NCBI RefSeq assembly: GCF_008831285.2
Contig: NC_045143.1
Coordinates: 9,869,503 to 9,933,502 of the forward strand
From: Nymphaea colorata
Lineage: Eukaryota; Streptophyta; Magnoliopsida; Nymphaeales; Nymphaeaceae
Length of the DNA: 64,000 nucleotides
Reading direction: 5' to 3'
In this document: one piece after another, positions 43,670 through 55,503 of the stretch
Layout: each line of letters starts with the position of its first letter
Position numbering within the stretch: the stretch's first letter is position 1
The notes under the pieces: generated by a model
Told to the model about the DNA's origin: nothing
The model's input: the letters and a program-made list of their open reading frames with translations, nothing else
The model's database searches: none
Translations under genes and position numbers: made by a program

Positions 43670-44905
43670 GCACACACACACACACAAAGATGAGACCCTA
43701 ACTTTTATAAAGCATGACAGAGTAACGTTTACTACGGTCTCTAATACTGTATCTCTTTCTTATAAATATTTAATAGGGAACAAACCTTCATATTGAATAT
43801 TAAAGAAAAAACTTCACAAATAATGGAAGTTATTAAATATTGAATACTAAATATGCCTACATATGATAATTGTACTTAGATAATTCAAGCGGATCCAATC
43901 TATGTAATCGATCCTCTAAAAATCAATTCTTAAAATAAATTTTGTTCGTAACATTAATTAATTTGCTTATATATTATATGTTTTGAGGTACAGAGTTAAA
44001 AGTCTTCACAAGAAGCTTTATTGTGGACCTTGGCTTTTATTGTCGTGAAAAACAAATAGACAATGACTAGCGAACATTAGCAAAGCTACATGTTTTAATA
44101 GACGTTTTGGTTTTTGTGCCATGAAAAGCCTGCATGAGTACTAACCTACAGTGACCTGCGTTTTTTAATAAATAAAAAAAAAGTCAATATCTAAAGTTTG
44201 GACAATACGTATAACTTTGGTTGTAGATATTTCCCCTTCCTGGGAAGCAGATTATAAGTGAGTTTCTCTTTTTTCATTTACAAGTTTTTTAATCCAACTA
44301 TACAAGTGTGATACATCCACAGATTTTGCTAGACAGGTTAAAATATTATACCTAGGTTATTTTTTTCTGATGAAAACATTTGGCAGAAAATCCACCAAGC
44401 TCTCTAGAACCATAAAATAAGTTTAACAATACGAGAAAAGATTCGATGTAAAGGCTTTCTATCCTGCTGTATCTATCAATTCGGTGGGCATGGTGAAAGC
44501 AACATGCACTATACAATCCCAGTAGATTACGACAAGCAAGTTTTGTGGACCAGGCAACAGACATACGCTAGTTGGTAATCTTTTTCTTACTTGTGGTTAT
44601 CAAGACTTCGTCCTCTGGTTTTTAATTGAAGGGAATAAAGATAGTCTTTTCTTTACAAATAACAGTTCATTCTTTGAAGAGTTAAATTCTGAATTCATTG
44701 TCTTCATGTAAGATATTCTTAGTCCGTTTTTAAGTTTCTTGTTTCTTCTGCCACAAACAAGCCATAAAAGAATCATCAGTTCAGAGAGAGAGAGTCCATG
44801 ACTAGAGGCAAAAAACTACCTTTTCTTCACTGATCATAACTGATACCTCTTTCACGTCGAGATGAATAGAATTTGCAATACAAGGAACGCGTCTCAATTA
44901 TGTAT
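43346..44905 (-). other. Conserved 3' flank of C3
   Basis: This is the mirror of 14600-16200. A (TA)n(CA)n microsatellite is at about 43636-43685. No gene is supported. Confidence 0.55.
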
Positions 44906-44910
44906 CGGAA

Positions 44911-45112
44911 CATGATCTTGTAACATAATGAATAATTACAAAAAAGAATGAAATTATAGAAATAATGATCTTCTCGTCCTAGTATCCTACGACTTCTGAT
45001 GATCATGACGACCTCAACATGATCTTGTAACATAATGAATAATTACAAAAAGAATGAAATTATAGAAATAATGAGCTTCTCGTCCTACGACTTCTGATGA
45101 TCATGACGACCT
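44911..45112 (-). repeat. 107-bp tandem duplication in the C3 3' UTR
   Basis: CATGATCTTGTAACATAATG begins at 44911 and again at 45018, and the following ~95 bases are almost the same in both. The other C genes have one copy. It repeats the probable poly(A) region (AATAATTAC..AAAGAATG on the plus strand). Confidence 0.8.
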
Positions 45113-45170
45113 CCCTTCGCCTCTGTGTGGAGAAACAACAGGTGCTGTTGCAGATTCCTCGCGGACACCC

Positions 45171-45509
45171 TCATATTAAACTTGCAGAATAGGCGTCCCA
45201 AGGTTGACGATGATGGCGACCATGAGAAGCGGCCGGTTGGTGACGGCGGCCGGCGGCGGCAAAGTGCATCTCATTGAGGGCGCACGGGCGGTCCCCTCCT
45301 CCGGGGGTAGTGGTGCTGCAAGATGGCCCAGACGGAGTCACCTCGCCCTTCTGCAGCGACTCGAACAGCAACCAGATTCTTCTCTCCTTCGTCTTCGATA
45401 TGTGATTGTCTTCAAGCGGCCTTGCTCCATCGAGCGGCAGAACGCTCATGCAGAGGAGGACGCAGGCCATGGCAGAAGCTGCAATGCCTTTCTTCATTGA
45501 GAACGCCAT
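45171..45509 (-). CDS. Small secreted peptide precursor, lineage C (C3)
   Basis: This single-exon protein has 112 residues on the minus strand. The frame is open upstream to an ATG at 45665, but that ATG is only a few bases from the TATA box, so I use the ATG at 45509, which matches C1, C2 and C4. The signal peptide is MAFSMKKG..CVLLCMSVLPLDGA, the spacer KERRIWLLFESLQKG, then TPSGPSC, with Cys64 and Cys76 around STTTPGGGDRP. The core is ALNEMHFAAAGRR and the His-rich tail ends YSASLI. It differs from C1 at about 7 of 112 residues and more from C2, although its neighbour B3 is closest to B2. Confidence 0.82.
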   Translation of the reverse strand: MAFSMKKGIAASAMACVLLCMSVLPLDGARPLEDNHISKTKERRIWLLFESLQKGEVTPSGPSCSTTTPGGGDRPCALNEMHFAAAGRRHQPAASHGRHHRQPWDAYSASLI

Positions 45510-45668
45510 TGGAAAGTGAAGGCGAAGTGGGGACGGTGGCTTGTTTCTTCTTCTGTGGGTAGAACTTAAAATAGATGGGGATCGATTACAAGGGGAGTAT
45601 GCCTTGTCCTTCTTGCTAAGGACTGGATGATGAAGATATGATTCGTTGGCTAGGGAATGAGGCATAAG

Positions 45669-45676
45669 TATATATA
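45669..45676 (-). promoter_or_regulatory. TATA box of C3
   Basis: On the minus strand TTCTATATATACTTATGCC is in the conserved position, about 165 bp before the ATG at 45509. Confidence 0.6.
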
Positions 45677-46390
45677 GAAGAGGGAGACAGAACTGAGCAG
45701 TTTGATTTTGTTAAACTCCTTTTTTCTTAGACAAAAGATGGTCGTTTATTCAATGGTGGCTTCGGTTGACTCTGCAATTTGTTTTTTCTTCCTGCTTTTA
45801 GCTTTATGTTTTAGAGAGAGAAACATCCCGGGTCAAAACGCGTGTACGGGCCACACCCCTTCTTCTTCTTATCAATTCTAGTTCTTTTAAACAATTGAGT
45901 TCAAATGCTCGGCCGGATGCGTCCGAGCTCAGCACCTGCAGAGCGAGTTTCCGGCGGAAGGACCGACTTCAGGTCCACTCTCTCTCTCTCGCAACTCCAA
46001 TTTTAGATGCCATGACTCTCAATATTTTAGATTTTGGGGAGCACATATACTTTCTTTATACCGCCGTGGAAAAACTTCATATCCACCCAACGCTATGTGC
46101 CTGAAGCGTTCCTTAATTTTGTGGGAAGTTATTTAAAAAGGAGAAGACGAAGTAATGTGGCCGCGCGACATCTCTCATTGACAAGAGATTGCATTTTTGA
46201 CCTGCTACAAGGAAAAATCCTATTTCCCTTCACATATGATAGTATGGAGGAAGTTTCCTAGAATCTTGACTAGAAGAATTCCAGTTTTTATCAAGATTGT
46301 GCTTCGTCTTTTGGAATAGTCATAATTTTGAGGGTGATGAAGCTCCAAAAAAAGCTGATTGAATGGCGACTCTCCCAAATTTTAAAATGG
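45677..46390 (-). promoter_or_regulatory. Conserved upstream region of C3
   Basis: This is the mirror of the C1 and C2 upstream regions, including GAAACATCCCGGGTCAAAACG and TTTCCGGCGGAAGGAC. From about 46130 it carries the fragment also found before C2 and C4. Confidence 0.45.
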
Positions 46391-46900
46391 AAGACATTCT
46401 TATCAAATATAACATCTCGGTTACGAAATAATTCGTTGTCCAGATCATATACTTTGTAGGCTTTTGAATCATAGACATAAATACCTAATAAGAATCTATT
46501 AATGGCAAAAGGAGAACGAACAACATATATATACTTAACATAAGGTCATTACAAACCTCAAGTGGCGATCTTGAGATACACGCAACACTTTCAGGAGTTG
46601 CTTGCTGTTAACAATGCTAGTGAAGAGTTCTCTAACTAAGGCGAGAGACTTGTAGACTCTAAAAAAAGAGAATTTGTTACTTCTTAAGGCTAGAGAGAGG
46701 GAGAGAGAGAGAGAGAGAGAACAAGACACTTGACATATGCACGAGAATTAGATGACTATGGACCCGCAAGAGGTGAACTTGAGATGCGCGCAACACTTTC
46801 AGGAGCTGCTTGAAAGTATGGTATTCATATGTTTGGGAGATGTGGCATTTATGTATATCCAAACTTGAATCTAATGGGATGTCCTTTCTTAAATATGAAT
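46390..46900 (-). mobile_element. Copia integrase-end fragment and ~190-bp modules
   Basis: On the minus strand about 46500-46400 encodes LGIYVYDSKAYKVYDLDNELF, a broken copia integrase end, followed upstream by two ~190-bp modules. A (GA)n tract at about 46690-46720 interrupts one module. Confidence 0.65.
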
Positions 46901-49900
46901 TCAGTCTAATTTCTTAATCAGACATTAAATTTTTTCTATATTTAATTTTTTTTTGAAAATGTTTGATCAGATATCCAATCCAAATCAGATATATTGACAT
47001 CCTTGCATTTAGAAAGCAAAAAAAGACTCACACTTAGTTTTAAGAAACCATGTCTCTCATTCAAACAGAAATGGCGATCCAGCTTGGGGATCATCCCGTT
47101 TCAGATCTATTATGGCAAGAACCTTCATGGTGATGCAGTCGACTTAATGAGTTTGTGCCGCTATAAAGTAAAGACTGGGTGGGTCTGGTAGTTCCCCAAC
47201 TTTCCAGGGACCTACCATGTCTGAAAGAAATGCCTACATGCATGTGCTCCCTCGACACTTGTTGCGATCTCGGCTCCGTTCCTATACTTTTAGCTAGCTT
47301 TAATACATTCATTCTTGCTTGAGTAGCCCCACCTGAAATGGGGTTGGCAATTGTTTGGAGGAAGCCGACTGGCAGACAGAGATGTAAACAATTCAAATTT
47401 GAGTTGCATATAGCCATCACCACATGCATCATATGACTAATTTTGATACTCTCCAATTCGATAAAGCTTCGCAATGCCAAATGTGAATGTTGCCAACATT
47501 TAATCAAATGTAGATATATATATATATTGACTTGGATAATCTTTTAAATTTGGGCACGTGAAAGGCCTAAGAGAATGTGGATCCAATAATTTATTATCAC
47601 CACAATCTTGCAGATCCTTTCCCGAATCCTGGCTAATCAGATTATGATTTGGAAGCTTCAATTACTATATACTAAGTAGATGGAGCAGGAATGCGCACGG
47701 AAATTAAATGGAGATTGCACATGCATCTGTAAAACTAGAGCGTTAAATCATTTAAAAACATGTAAGACGTTCAATTTCAAATTATAAGAATGTCAACAGA
47801 TCAGATTAGAATATAATATACTCTTAACCATGTCCATTCTTTTGGATATTCAGACTCAAATATGAACAAACAAAAACCATATCTGGATCTGAATCTAAAA
47901 TCCAAAATTTGATTTCACAATCTGAATCCGACTTTTACATCCATATCCGAATTTGAATCCAAACCCAAATTTCGAACCAAATCTGGGTTGTTTTCAAACT
48001 GTAAGAATATTGGATATAGAATATTTATTTAAAACTAGATCTAATCCGAAATCTGATTCATTGTTTCAATTGGATATTAATTTTTTTTTATTCAAATTTT
48101 TTAGAATGATCCAAATAACATATATTGTTGTCTCTAAATTTGCGGTTCATATTGATGCTGGTTGGTGTGGGTACCGGGAACAATTTATTGACAACTATAA
48201 TTATCAGGAAACGGACTTGTGAAATTATTGCATTGCAAACGATGGCTGCATACCACATGTGAAAATTCTCAGAATACTTTATGGTCCCTCCCTCTTAAGG
48301 TTTTCGAAAAAGTAAAATAGTCAGTTTAAAAGTAATTTGCGATATTATGTAAATAAAACGCTTTGTCAATCAAAATATTGAAAGGCTCTCGTATTGGATC
48401 TCTAAGATAAATTGGATCTACATCTTGCCACAAGGGAATGTATGGGCTAAAACATTTGCGCTCAGTGTGTTCTATCTTAGTAAGTATATGGATTAACGGA
48501 ACCCCGAGTTTGGATCTATGTTGCCTGAAAAGATTATTAAAGGCTGCTCCGGTCCCATAGAAAAAGCCGGCAGTTTAAGATGGGGAATCCATCACCTACC
48601 TTTTCTTTTATTGCATTCAGGACACCCCTTTACGACTTTTTTATTTTTTTTAAAAAATCTTTTTTCTATTTTTTTAATTCCCAATAAACGAATCCACTTT
48701 TTGGTTAAATAATTACGGTGGGCAACTGATTTTTTTTTTTCTGTAGTTTATTTGGTGATAATAATATATATAACGACCAGCTATGCTAAACTCCTTAAGA
48801 TGTTATTTATGTTAATAACATAAATCGATCATAAAAGCAGTCAAAGGGTTGATAATTAATTGGCCATAAATATTTGTCATTAGCAACTGATTGGGGTGTG
48901 AGTATTCAAGAGCGAGGGGAACGATCTGGGTCATGCATTTTCTCGGAAGCTACTTGATTGACGGAGATTCATTATCATTTTCAAGGTTTCATTCAAGCAT
49001 GCATTAAGGCATGGGAAGAGTAGCTGGGTCGTTGCATGGCCTACATGCATCCCAAAGCGAGTCGGTTCTTGACCCGTGTTAATTGACTTTGATCCTTTCT
49101 ATTCTATGTTATTACATAACACATACAAGTCACCTCAATTTGTCCTTCTCTTCTCTTGAGTGCTTTTTGCATACCACCTTTTTTATATTCTAATATGACT
49201 TAAGCTAGCATTTGCCTGATGTTAATTCCACTCGGATCTTAATTGATTTGGAGCCGTCCACATACTGAAGCTTAACGCAATAAATATGGCGTTAGTCCGC
49301 GATTTGAGCGTGGGACTGGTTCAAGTCCTTAGTCCACAGTCCAAATCCAAGTCTTTGCTTGACCAACAAGTCAAGCAAGTTAATTCATTTATTAAGGTTG
49401 CATTTGTTTTTTCTACGGATCTAAGTTCCCAGGGGATTTGAAGTCCAGGGTACCTGAAATCACAATTTTATTAAATTGTAGACTTCAAATCCATACTGTA
49501 GCGTAAAAGTCATGGATTTGAGATTTTCTTTCGCTTATTGTTTCAAATCTTTTAGAGAACCTGACCATAATTTTAAGGGGCAAAACTTTGTTGGTAGAAT
49601 TAAAGGCCTATAAACATGTAAGTTTATAGTTTGTTTCTGATAAGTCTTTTTGTCTCTCTGTATCTTTATGTGGTGAGAAAACAATAGTTGATTGAGGATA
49701 CGCTGTTGCCATTAATAATACTGACACGACACAAGGACCACAAGTGATGATGAAGATACTTTTAATTAACCATAAACATTTCCCATAGTCTCTCTCTCTC
49801 TCTCTCTCTCATTGTGTGTGTGTATGCACGCACGTGTGTAAGGGCGGTTGGCAATGGCAAATCACTGTTTGATTTCTGTGATTATTTTTTGGAGATGAAG

Positions 49901-50270
49901 AGCATTTCTTCGTCCACCATCAATGTCTAAAATCACCGTGAAGGAAGGCCAAACTGAATTTCTTTGTGAAACATGGCAATTTTCGCCAACTGTATTCGTG
50001 GTGATATACATATTCTTATAAATAGAGAGAACAAACGAAATTTAAACCACAATATAAAAAAAATTATTGAATGAAATCTTATTATGAATTATTCATTTCC
50101 GTATCAGAACCTACATCGTCTGATATACAAATTAACGGCGATAAACTTGAAGGAAAGGGGAAAAAAAATGAACCGAATTAAGAGCGAACTGATCTTGAGC
50201 CTCTCAGTTTCATTGTGACTGAGTGATGGCGATGAATTCCACAGAACTACACTTGGACAGTAATTGCAAG
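46900..50270. other. B-C intergenic block (copy 3, inverted)
   Basis: No gene is supported. It is the mirror of 10061-12985 and 30864-34440. Some indels agree with copy 1 (GATCATCCCGTTTCAG at 47090, lost in copy 2) and others with copy 2 (TTAGTTTTAAGAAACC near 47035), so the block is mosaic. The B3 3' flank occupies about 50040-50270. The minus-strand frame 47091-47507 is an accident of this block. Confidence 0.55.
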
Positions 50271-50274
50271 CCCA

Positions 50275-50568
50275 TCAGTGGATGGGAGGAGAAGAGAGAC
50301 GATAAGGAAGCCAGGAGGCACGGCGGCGCCCGGCGACGTTCATATTCTGGAGCGTGCAGGGGCGTGGACTTCCGGAAGTGGTGGTGTCACACGAAGGCAA
50401 AGATGGGGGCGAGGGGCCCTTTGGCAGCAGCTCGAGAACGGGCCATCTTCTCCATTGGGGTGTCTTCTTTTCTTCGTCAAGCAGCCGAGCTCCTTCAAGC
50501 GGCTGAGCCCCCATGCAGAGGAAGAGAAGGCAGACTGCTGCAACTGCGTTTCTCAATGAAGAAGCCAT
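50275..50568 (-). CDS. Small secreted peptide precursor, lineage B (B3), altered tail
   Basis: This minus-strand single-exon protein has 97 residues. It is almost identical to B2 through the signal peptide (AVAAVCLLFLCM, LEGA), WRRWPVLELLPKG, PSPPSLPSC, Cys60/Cys71 around DTTTSGSPRP and the core TLQNMNVAGRR. After LPYRLS a net 4-base insertion shifts the frame, giving SPPIH and a stop instead of the SPPPTDEH..VQL tail. The core is intact, so the active peptide may still be made. The divergent pseudo-A lies upstream and C3 downstream, the mirror order of unit 2. Confidence 0.75.
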   Translation of the reverse strand: MASSLRNAVAAVCLLFLCMGAQPLEGARLLDEEKKTPQWRRWPVLELLPKGPSPPSLPSCDTTTSGSPRPCTLQNMNVAGRRRASWLPYRLSSPPIH

Positions 50569-50687
50569 TGACTGGGGTGGTGGCTTTGTTTTTCCTTCTA
50601 ATTGCTCTAGGCCGTGGTGAATGAAAAGCTGTTATATGAGGAGAGGGTTTTGATGGGTTGCGTGATATCAAAAGCTCTAGGCTTTGG

Positions 50688-50695
50688 TATATATA
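50688..50695 (-). promoter_or_regulatory. TATA box of B3
   Basis: On the minus strand GGGTATATATACC follows a (GA)n tract (plus-strand CT at 50705-50733), as in B2. The second TATA unit of B2 is not present. Distance to the ATG is about 120 bp. Confidence 0.5.
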
Positions 50696-50735
50696 CCCAC
50701 AACACCTCTCTCTCTCTCTCTCTCTCTCTCTCTTG

Positions 50736-51770
50736 ATTGACTTGATTGGGCACGGTCTCTCATTAAGCAAATCTTATTCAATTGCTTGACTGGCTTTTGC
50801 GTCCAAACGATAGGGGAGATGAAGGGTTACGTTGCCTCATTTAATTCTTTGCATTTAATGAAGAAAAAAATCGCGCTTTCACTTTCGGCCCAAGACCAGA
50901 AGGCTCATTTAAACGCGGCTTTTCCAGTGTAAGCACTTGTTAAACGTTCTGTCTCCTCTATTCCACATGAATTACGTGTGAATTGTAACAATCATAAAAT
51001 TAAAAAAAAAAACTTCTCCCTTTTTTAATTTGAATAGATTCAGATGGCATGAGATCTTGATTCTCTAAAGTAGGTATGCATGAACGGTTTGAATACGACT
51101 CACGAACGGAAGAACTTCACTTAGTTCCTTCCTAGTAATAATAAACTATTCTTTAATTTGAACTTTTCAATCCCTTAAACTTGTTTCCCGTGATTAATTT
51201 TTCTTTCTTTTCTTTTAGATGTGACGGCACCTCGGCTCACCTTCACAAGCAGGTCACGTTTTAGCCAAAGAAATAGTTTTCACCACAGCCATGCCTTAAT
51301 CAACATAATATTAACAGGGAAGGTAGGTAACTTTTACCTTTAAAAGTGCCAAGGCAAAAAGAGATTACTCACTCTCTCTCTCTCTCTCTCTCTCACAGAT
51401 ACATCATACTTAACGAGGCGCACGTATTGCTAAATTATCCGTTCACTTGAAACAAAGAGTTACTATTATAATTAACCTATGAGATGAGTTCTTTATGAAA
51501 TGTTGGCTAATCTACTTCGGTGGTACATCCTGATATGTCGATGAACATATTTATAACATGTGTTAAAAAATTAAGGTTACTGGAACGGGGAAACTGATAA
51601 AGTTTGTGCACGAGGTGTGTAATTACGAAGTAAAAAAAAAATAAAAATAAATAAATAAATAACTAAGCCTTTTAGTAGGACAAAAGAGGGTAATAAAAAA
51701 CATTAAAATTTCAAAATGTATATCTTTTAATAAAAATTTTGACAAATGCCCTAACCTCTCTTCTTTTTCA
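50736..51770. other. Intergenic block between B3 and A pseudogene 3
   Basis: This is the mirror of 29204-30340, including a (CT)n run at about 51370-51396 and a (TTTA)n-type tract near 51640-51660. No gene is seen. Confidence 0.6.
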
Positions 51771-51897
51771 TGTATCATGTGAATGTTCAGACGGAGGCAG
51801 TGGATTGCCTTTCACCCATGGCCGTCGCCCTCTTTTCTTCAAGCGGCGTACACGGCTATTGCCGTAGCTACTTTTTTTAAAGAGGAACCAATTACCT
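51771..51897 (-). pseudogene. Lineage A peptide pseudogene 3, truncated
   Basis: On the minus strand the remnant has TCCTCTTTAAAAAAAGTAGC (start region), GCTACGGCAATAGCC (signal peptide core) and CCGCTTGAAGAAAAGAGG (RPLEEKR). The ATG has changed to TTG, about 20 bp of the signal peptide are deleted and the core is missing from the same truncation point as in 29203. It lacks the 34-bp duplication of pseudogene 2. Confidence 0.75.
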
Positions 51898-52900
51898 AAG
51901 AAGTAATCAGGAATAGTAGATGGTGAACGAAAACTGTTATGGGGAGAGAGGGTTAGATGGGTTGTGCGATCTCGATCTATCAAAGGAATCAGTAAATAGA
52001 CCGAGCGACTACGATTTGCATGCTTTGTAATTGGTAGTATAAAGCATATATATATATATGTATATATATAAGGCTCGATTGAACTTTTTGCAGTTCCCCG
52101 TGTTTGCTACTCATCAACATATGATCGTGTCTTTAGTTCTCTCTTTTCTATCTCTCTCTTTCTCGTGTTTTAAGCAGAAATCGGTTAAAAAACACACGGG
52201 GAACAGCGTAAAGCATTCTGCACGCTTGAATTATTTGAAATATAAGGCGTCTGAGTCTGAAGTCTGAACCCCTATAATACTATCTTTCTTTATTTGCATT
52301 AGTCTTTTTTCCAAAGAAATTACAGTAACATGTCTCCTTCCCTTGCTTTTCCTCAGGTCCATTCTCATCACAAACTTTTGGTATGCAGGGAAGGAAAGAT
52401 TTCGTATAGACCGGACTAAGAGGACCAAAGGAAATCGGCGACTGCTTGACTTGGCTTAGTTTAGCCCTTCATAGGCAAGTCGTGTTCATTTCTTTGACTC
52501 GACCCACGGTCTTTGCATTTGAATCCACATACAGAGAGCCACATGTGAGTTGCCTACACCAGTTTTGGGACGTTTTTTACTTTTAAATTAACATCTTTAA
52601 ATATTTGCTCTGTTATGTAAATGAATGTTATTTTTTATTAGGAGTGGAGTCAGAAATTTTTCATGAGCCGAATTATAGTTTGAAAATTTTCACAGGAGCT
52701 TTTTCAAAAGAAAATTATATAAGATAAATAAATTTTTCTAAAATTGACATGTAAATTTTTTGAAAATTTTCTTTTAAGGAGGGTCGAAGGCCCCTTCCAA
52801 ACCCCTTGGTTTCGTCCTTTTCCAACATAAAATTCTGCTAAGAGTGCTCTGGCATCTAAAGATTTTTTCTATCTCTGCAACTGTGATGCAACCTGATCGT
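51898..52900 (-). other. Upstream block of A pseudogene 3
   Basis: This is the mirror of 28011-29030, including the (TA)n tract at about 52046-52070. No gene is supported. Confidence 0.55.
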
Positions 52901-53650
52901 GAGCCGAACCACACTCCAAGGAAAACGTGTTTTTTCTTTTTTTTTTTTTTTTTCTTTAGACTGTTTTCATGTATTTTTTAATGCCGCTTGTTTCTATTTT
53001 TTAATTTTTATTTTTTGCTTGCCTACTCATTTTTTGATGTTGTCTTATTAGTTTCTCATTTATTTTATTTTTTAAAATTTTACTGATTTTCTTTTTTTTC
53101 TTAAGTTAAAACATGAAAACTATATTCACATTTAAACACACCATAACCAATGAATACGTTCTGATCTCTCAACTCATTTGATTTCATGCAGCCCATTTCA
53201 TGGCTTTGAAGCAGTGTTCTGAAGCTCAGTTTGAATTGGTTCATCGATTCATATGCACTTGGTATACGTGTTCCGTGATCCATACCGTCCCATGAGTTAT
53301 TTTTACTATTTTATTTTAATATCTTAAAGTTTTTATTTTTAATTGTACCTTTTTCATTTATAACTAAAATAAATGTAAATCATATCATCACTTCTTTTCA
53401 ATTTACGACCAAATTCTCTTTTAAATTAAGAGAAAGCATCTTCAACATAAAACTCTCATACATGCCTCCAAAATTAAACATTATCCCACCATTAGGCGTG
53501 AATTCTGCTGAGAGCATGCTTTTCTTCAGTTTACATTCAGGAACAGAAAACATGTGGAAAAAAAATGTTTACATCTTAAGGAATAACATGCATGTATATT
53601 TGAAGTCGTGGTCCACAAAATATTGGTCAAGAGCTGACTCACTTTGGCCA
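52900..53650 (-). repeat. Repeat X, copy 4 (inverted)
   Basis: This is the reverse complement of repeat X with no LTR-like insertion. It gives the uninterrupted form for comparison with 24230-28010. Confidence 0.65.
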
Positions 53651-54860
53651 AGTTTTGACTGGACCAGCAAAATTCAGTCGGTAAAAGTATAGGAAGATAG
53701 TTACAGGGTGCACCAACTAAGCATTCAATAATTAAGAAGCTGCATCTCTTTAAGTTGACATCTATGACTCGGCCCCATCAATGGAGCTTTACCTTGCAGT
53801 GAAAAAAAAGCAGTTCTCGGAGTTTTGTTGAAACTGACTATATGCACAAACCTGTATATCAGGTGCACATCGAAAAAGCAGGTCAACACTACACATGTCA
53901 TGCATCAAGGGCTGTGTGTGGTATACCCAAGTGCACCTTTCAATTAACAATATATCTTTTGCTCAGTCAAATCCGAAAAGAAGAACAAGTTGATAATACT
54001 CAATTGGCGGGCAACAAGTTGTGGTCAACCAAACTTGCTGGCCAAGAACTGCAGACTCACTTTAGCCCCAGGGTCATGCAAAACTTCCACGTTTGACTGG
54101 ACCCAGCTGACTCTTTTTCCCTTGGGTTCAATAGCACTAGAGCCAATTTGGCCATCACGGCTCCTTTGAATGATCGTATTAAAATGCTCCTCGACCCCTG
54201 CACCTAATTAATTAAATTGGTGAATATGTTTATTATATGCTTCAATATCTAACAAGCCACTACATTTAATAAATATACGTACGTCTTTCAGTTTCAGCAG
54301 GTGAAGTACCAATCCTCATGAATTCGTGGTATTAAAGGAGACTTTGAGGGCATTTGATCGCTAACACCGAATTTTGCTAGATCTTAATGCTGCTCATATT
54401 CAAGTCTTTGTGGTTTTCAGTTTTTGCATCAAAGCTATGAAAGTGTTCAGCTGGTGCTTGCATTGACTATTCTTTGTTTTTTTCGTTTTCATTCTTCACT
54501 TGTCAACTTCTATGAGAGATGTGATTGAAAGTTTAAATGAGGAAAATATGCTTTATTCCCCATTGAGAACTAGCATATAAAACAGTTTTCAGTTGGTCTT
54601 TTCCTTTCTTGTTATCTTAGAGTTTCAGGCCAACTATTTTTGGTCTAAGATGAACCCTGCATTTTTTAATGACTTTCCTGCCAATGACTCAGATATATCA
54701 TCTCTAGACAATCTTAAAGTAAGATGTCATGCAAGGCTTGGTAGTTGAGGCGGTTAGTATGATATTTTCTTTCAAGAAGTTATATAGTATATATTTTTAT
54801 GTGGTGTTTATTGCTTGTATATATAGGATGAAGATAGAGAATGTTAGTGCCATGGTGATG
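53650..54860 (-). other. Duplicated intergenic block (copy 3, inverted)
   Basis: This is the mirror of about 22850-24230, with GGTGTTTATTGC..TATATATAGGATGAAGATAGAGAA at its right end. Homology to unit 2 ends near 54860, which marks the end of the inverted arm. No gene is seen. Confidence 0.6.
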
Positions 54861-55500
54861 GTTTGAATGCCAATCCGAGCTTTCATTGACCATAACTTTC
54901 AACGGATGAGATTCAATTTCCTTTGTTGATGCTACTACAGATCCTATCAAAGGTCTAGACCGGTTCATAATTGCTGGTTTTTGTTTGATGCTACTGTAGA
55001 TTTTTCTTTGGGCTTCCATGGCTAAATAAAGTTTGTAGACAGTATTTCATAGTTCATCATTTCAATATACACTATAGTTACCATTGAGTTAATGCCGACC
55101 TTTAACAGATATAGTTCTTAGATCACCATGACTTGTTGACCAAGTTTGGAAGTGTAGATGGAGAAGTATCTATAATCTTCATTTACTTGACACTTGATAT
55201 GTCAATTATTACTTCTCTCTTTCTACTTATTGTATAATTTTAATACATTTTTTAGGTTTTGATTATCATCAAGTACTTCAATACCTATTATGTCAATTAT
55301 GTTGTGTATTTCAATTTTTTGGAAAAATTGAAACTATTGTGTTAATTATTAAAAAAAAAAACAATTCATTTCATAATGCCATCATCACGTTCCTAAAGAA
55401 CAAATTATCGGTTATCATATACATGTTGTTCGAATATGACCTGGCCTTCTATAATGTGTATCATCTGTCAGCAAAACTAACCTGTAGTATTGAATATGTG
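54860..55500. other. Unassigned sequence before the PPR pseudogene
   Basis: No gene, repeat or paralogous block is recognised. The sequence is AT-rich with an (A)10 run near 55350. Confidence 0.3.
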
Positions 55501-55503
55501 CAG

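Noticed and set aside
45510-45665. 52-codon N-terminal extension of C3
   Set aside because: The ATG is only a few bases from the TATA box and so is probably not transcribed. The extension would also bury the signal peptide, and the C1 upstream region has the same sequence as non-coding.
47091-47507. 138-codon minus-strand frame
   Set aside because: The matching stretches at 12060-12365 and 33088-33393 have different reading frames and ends. It is non-coding B-C intergenic sequence.
54860-55340. Possible coding remnant before the PPR pseudogene
   Set aside because: Frames are short and not recognisable; no continuous similarity to PPR motifs upstream of 55500 was seen.
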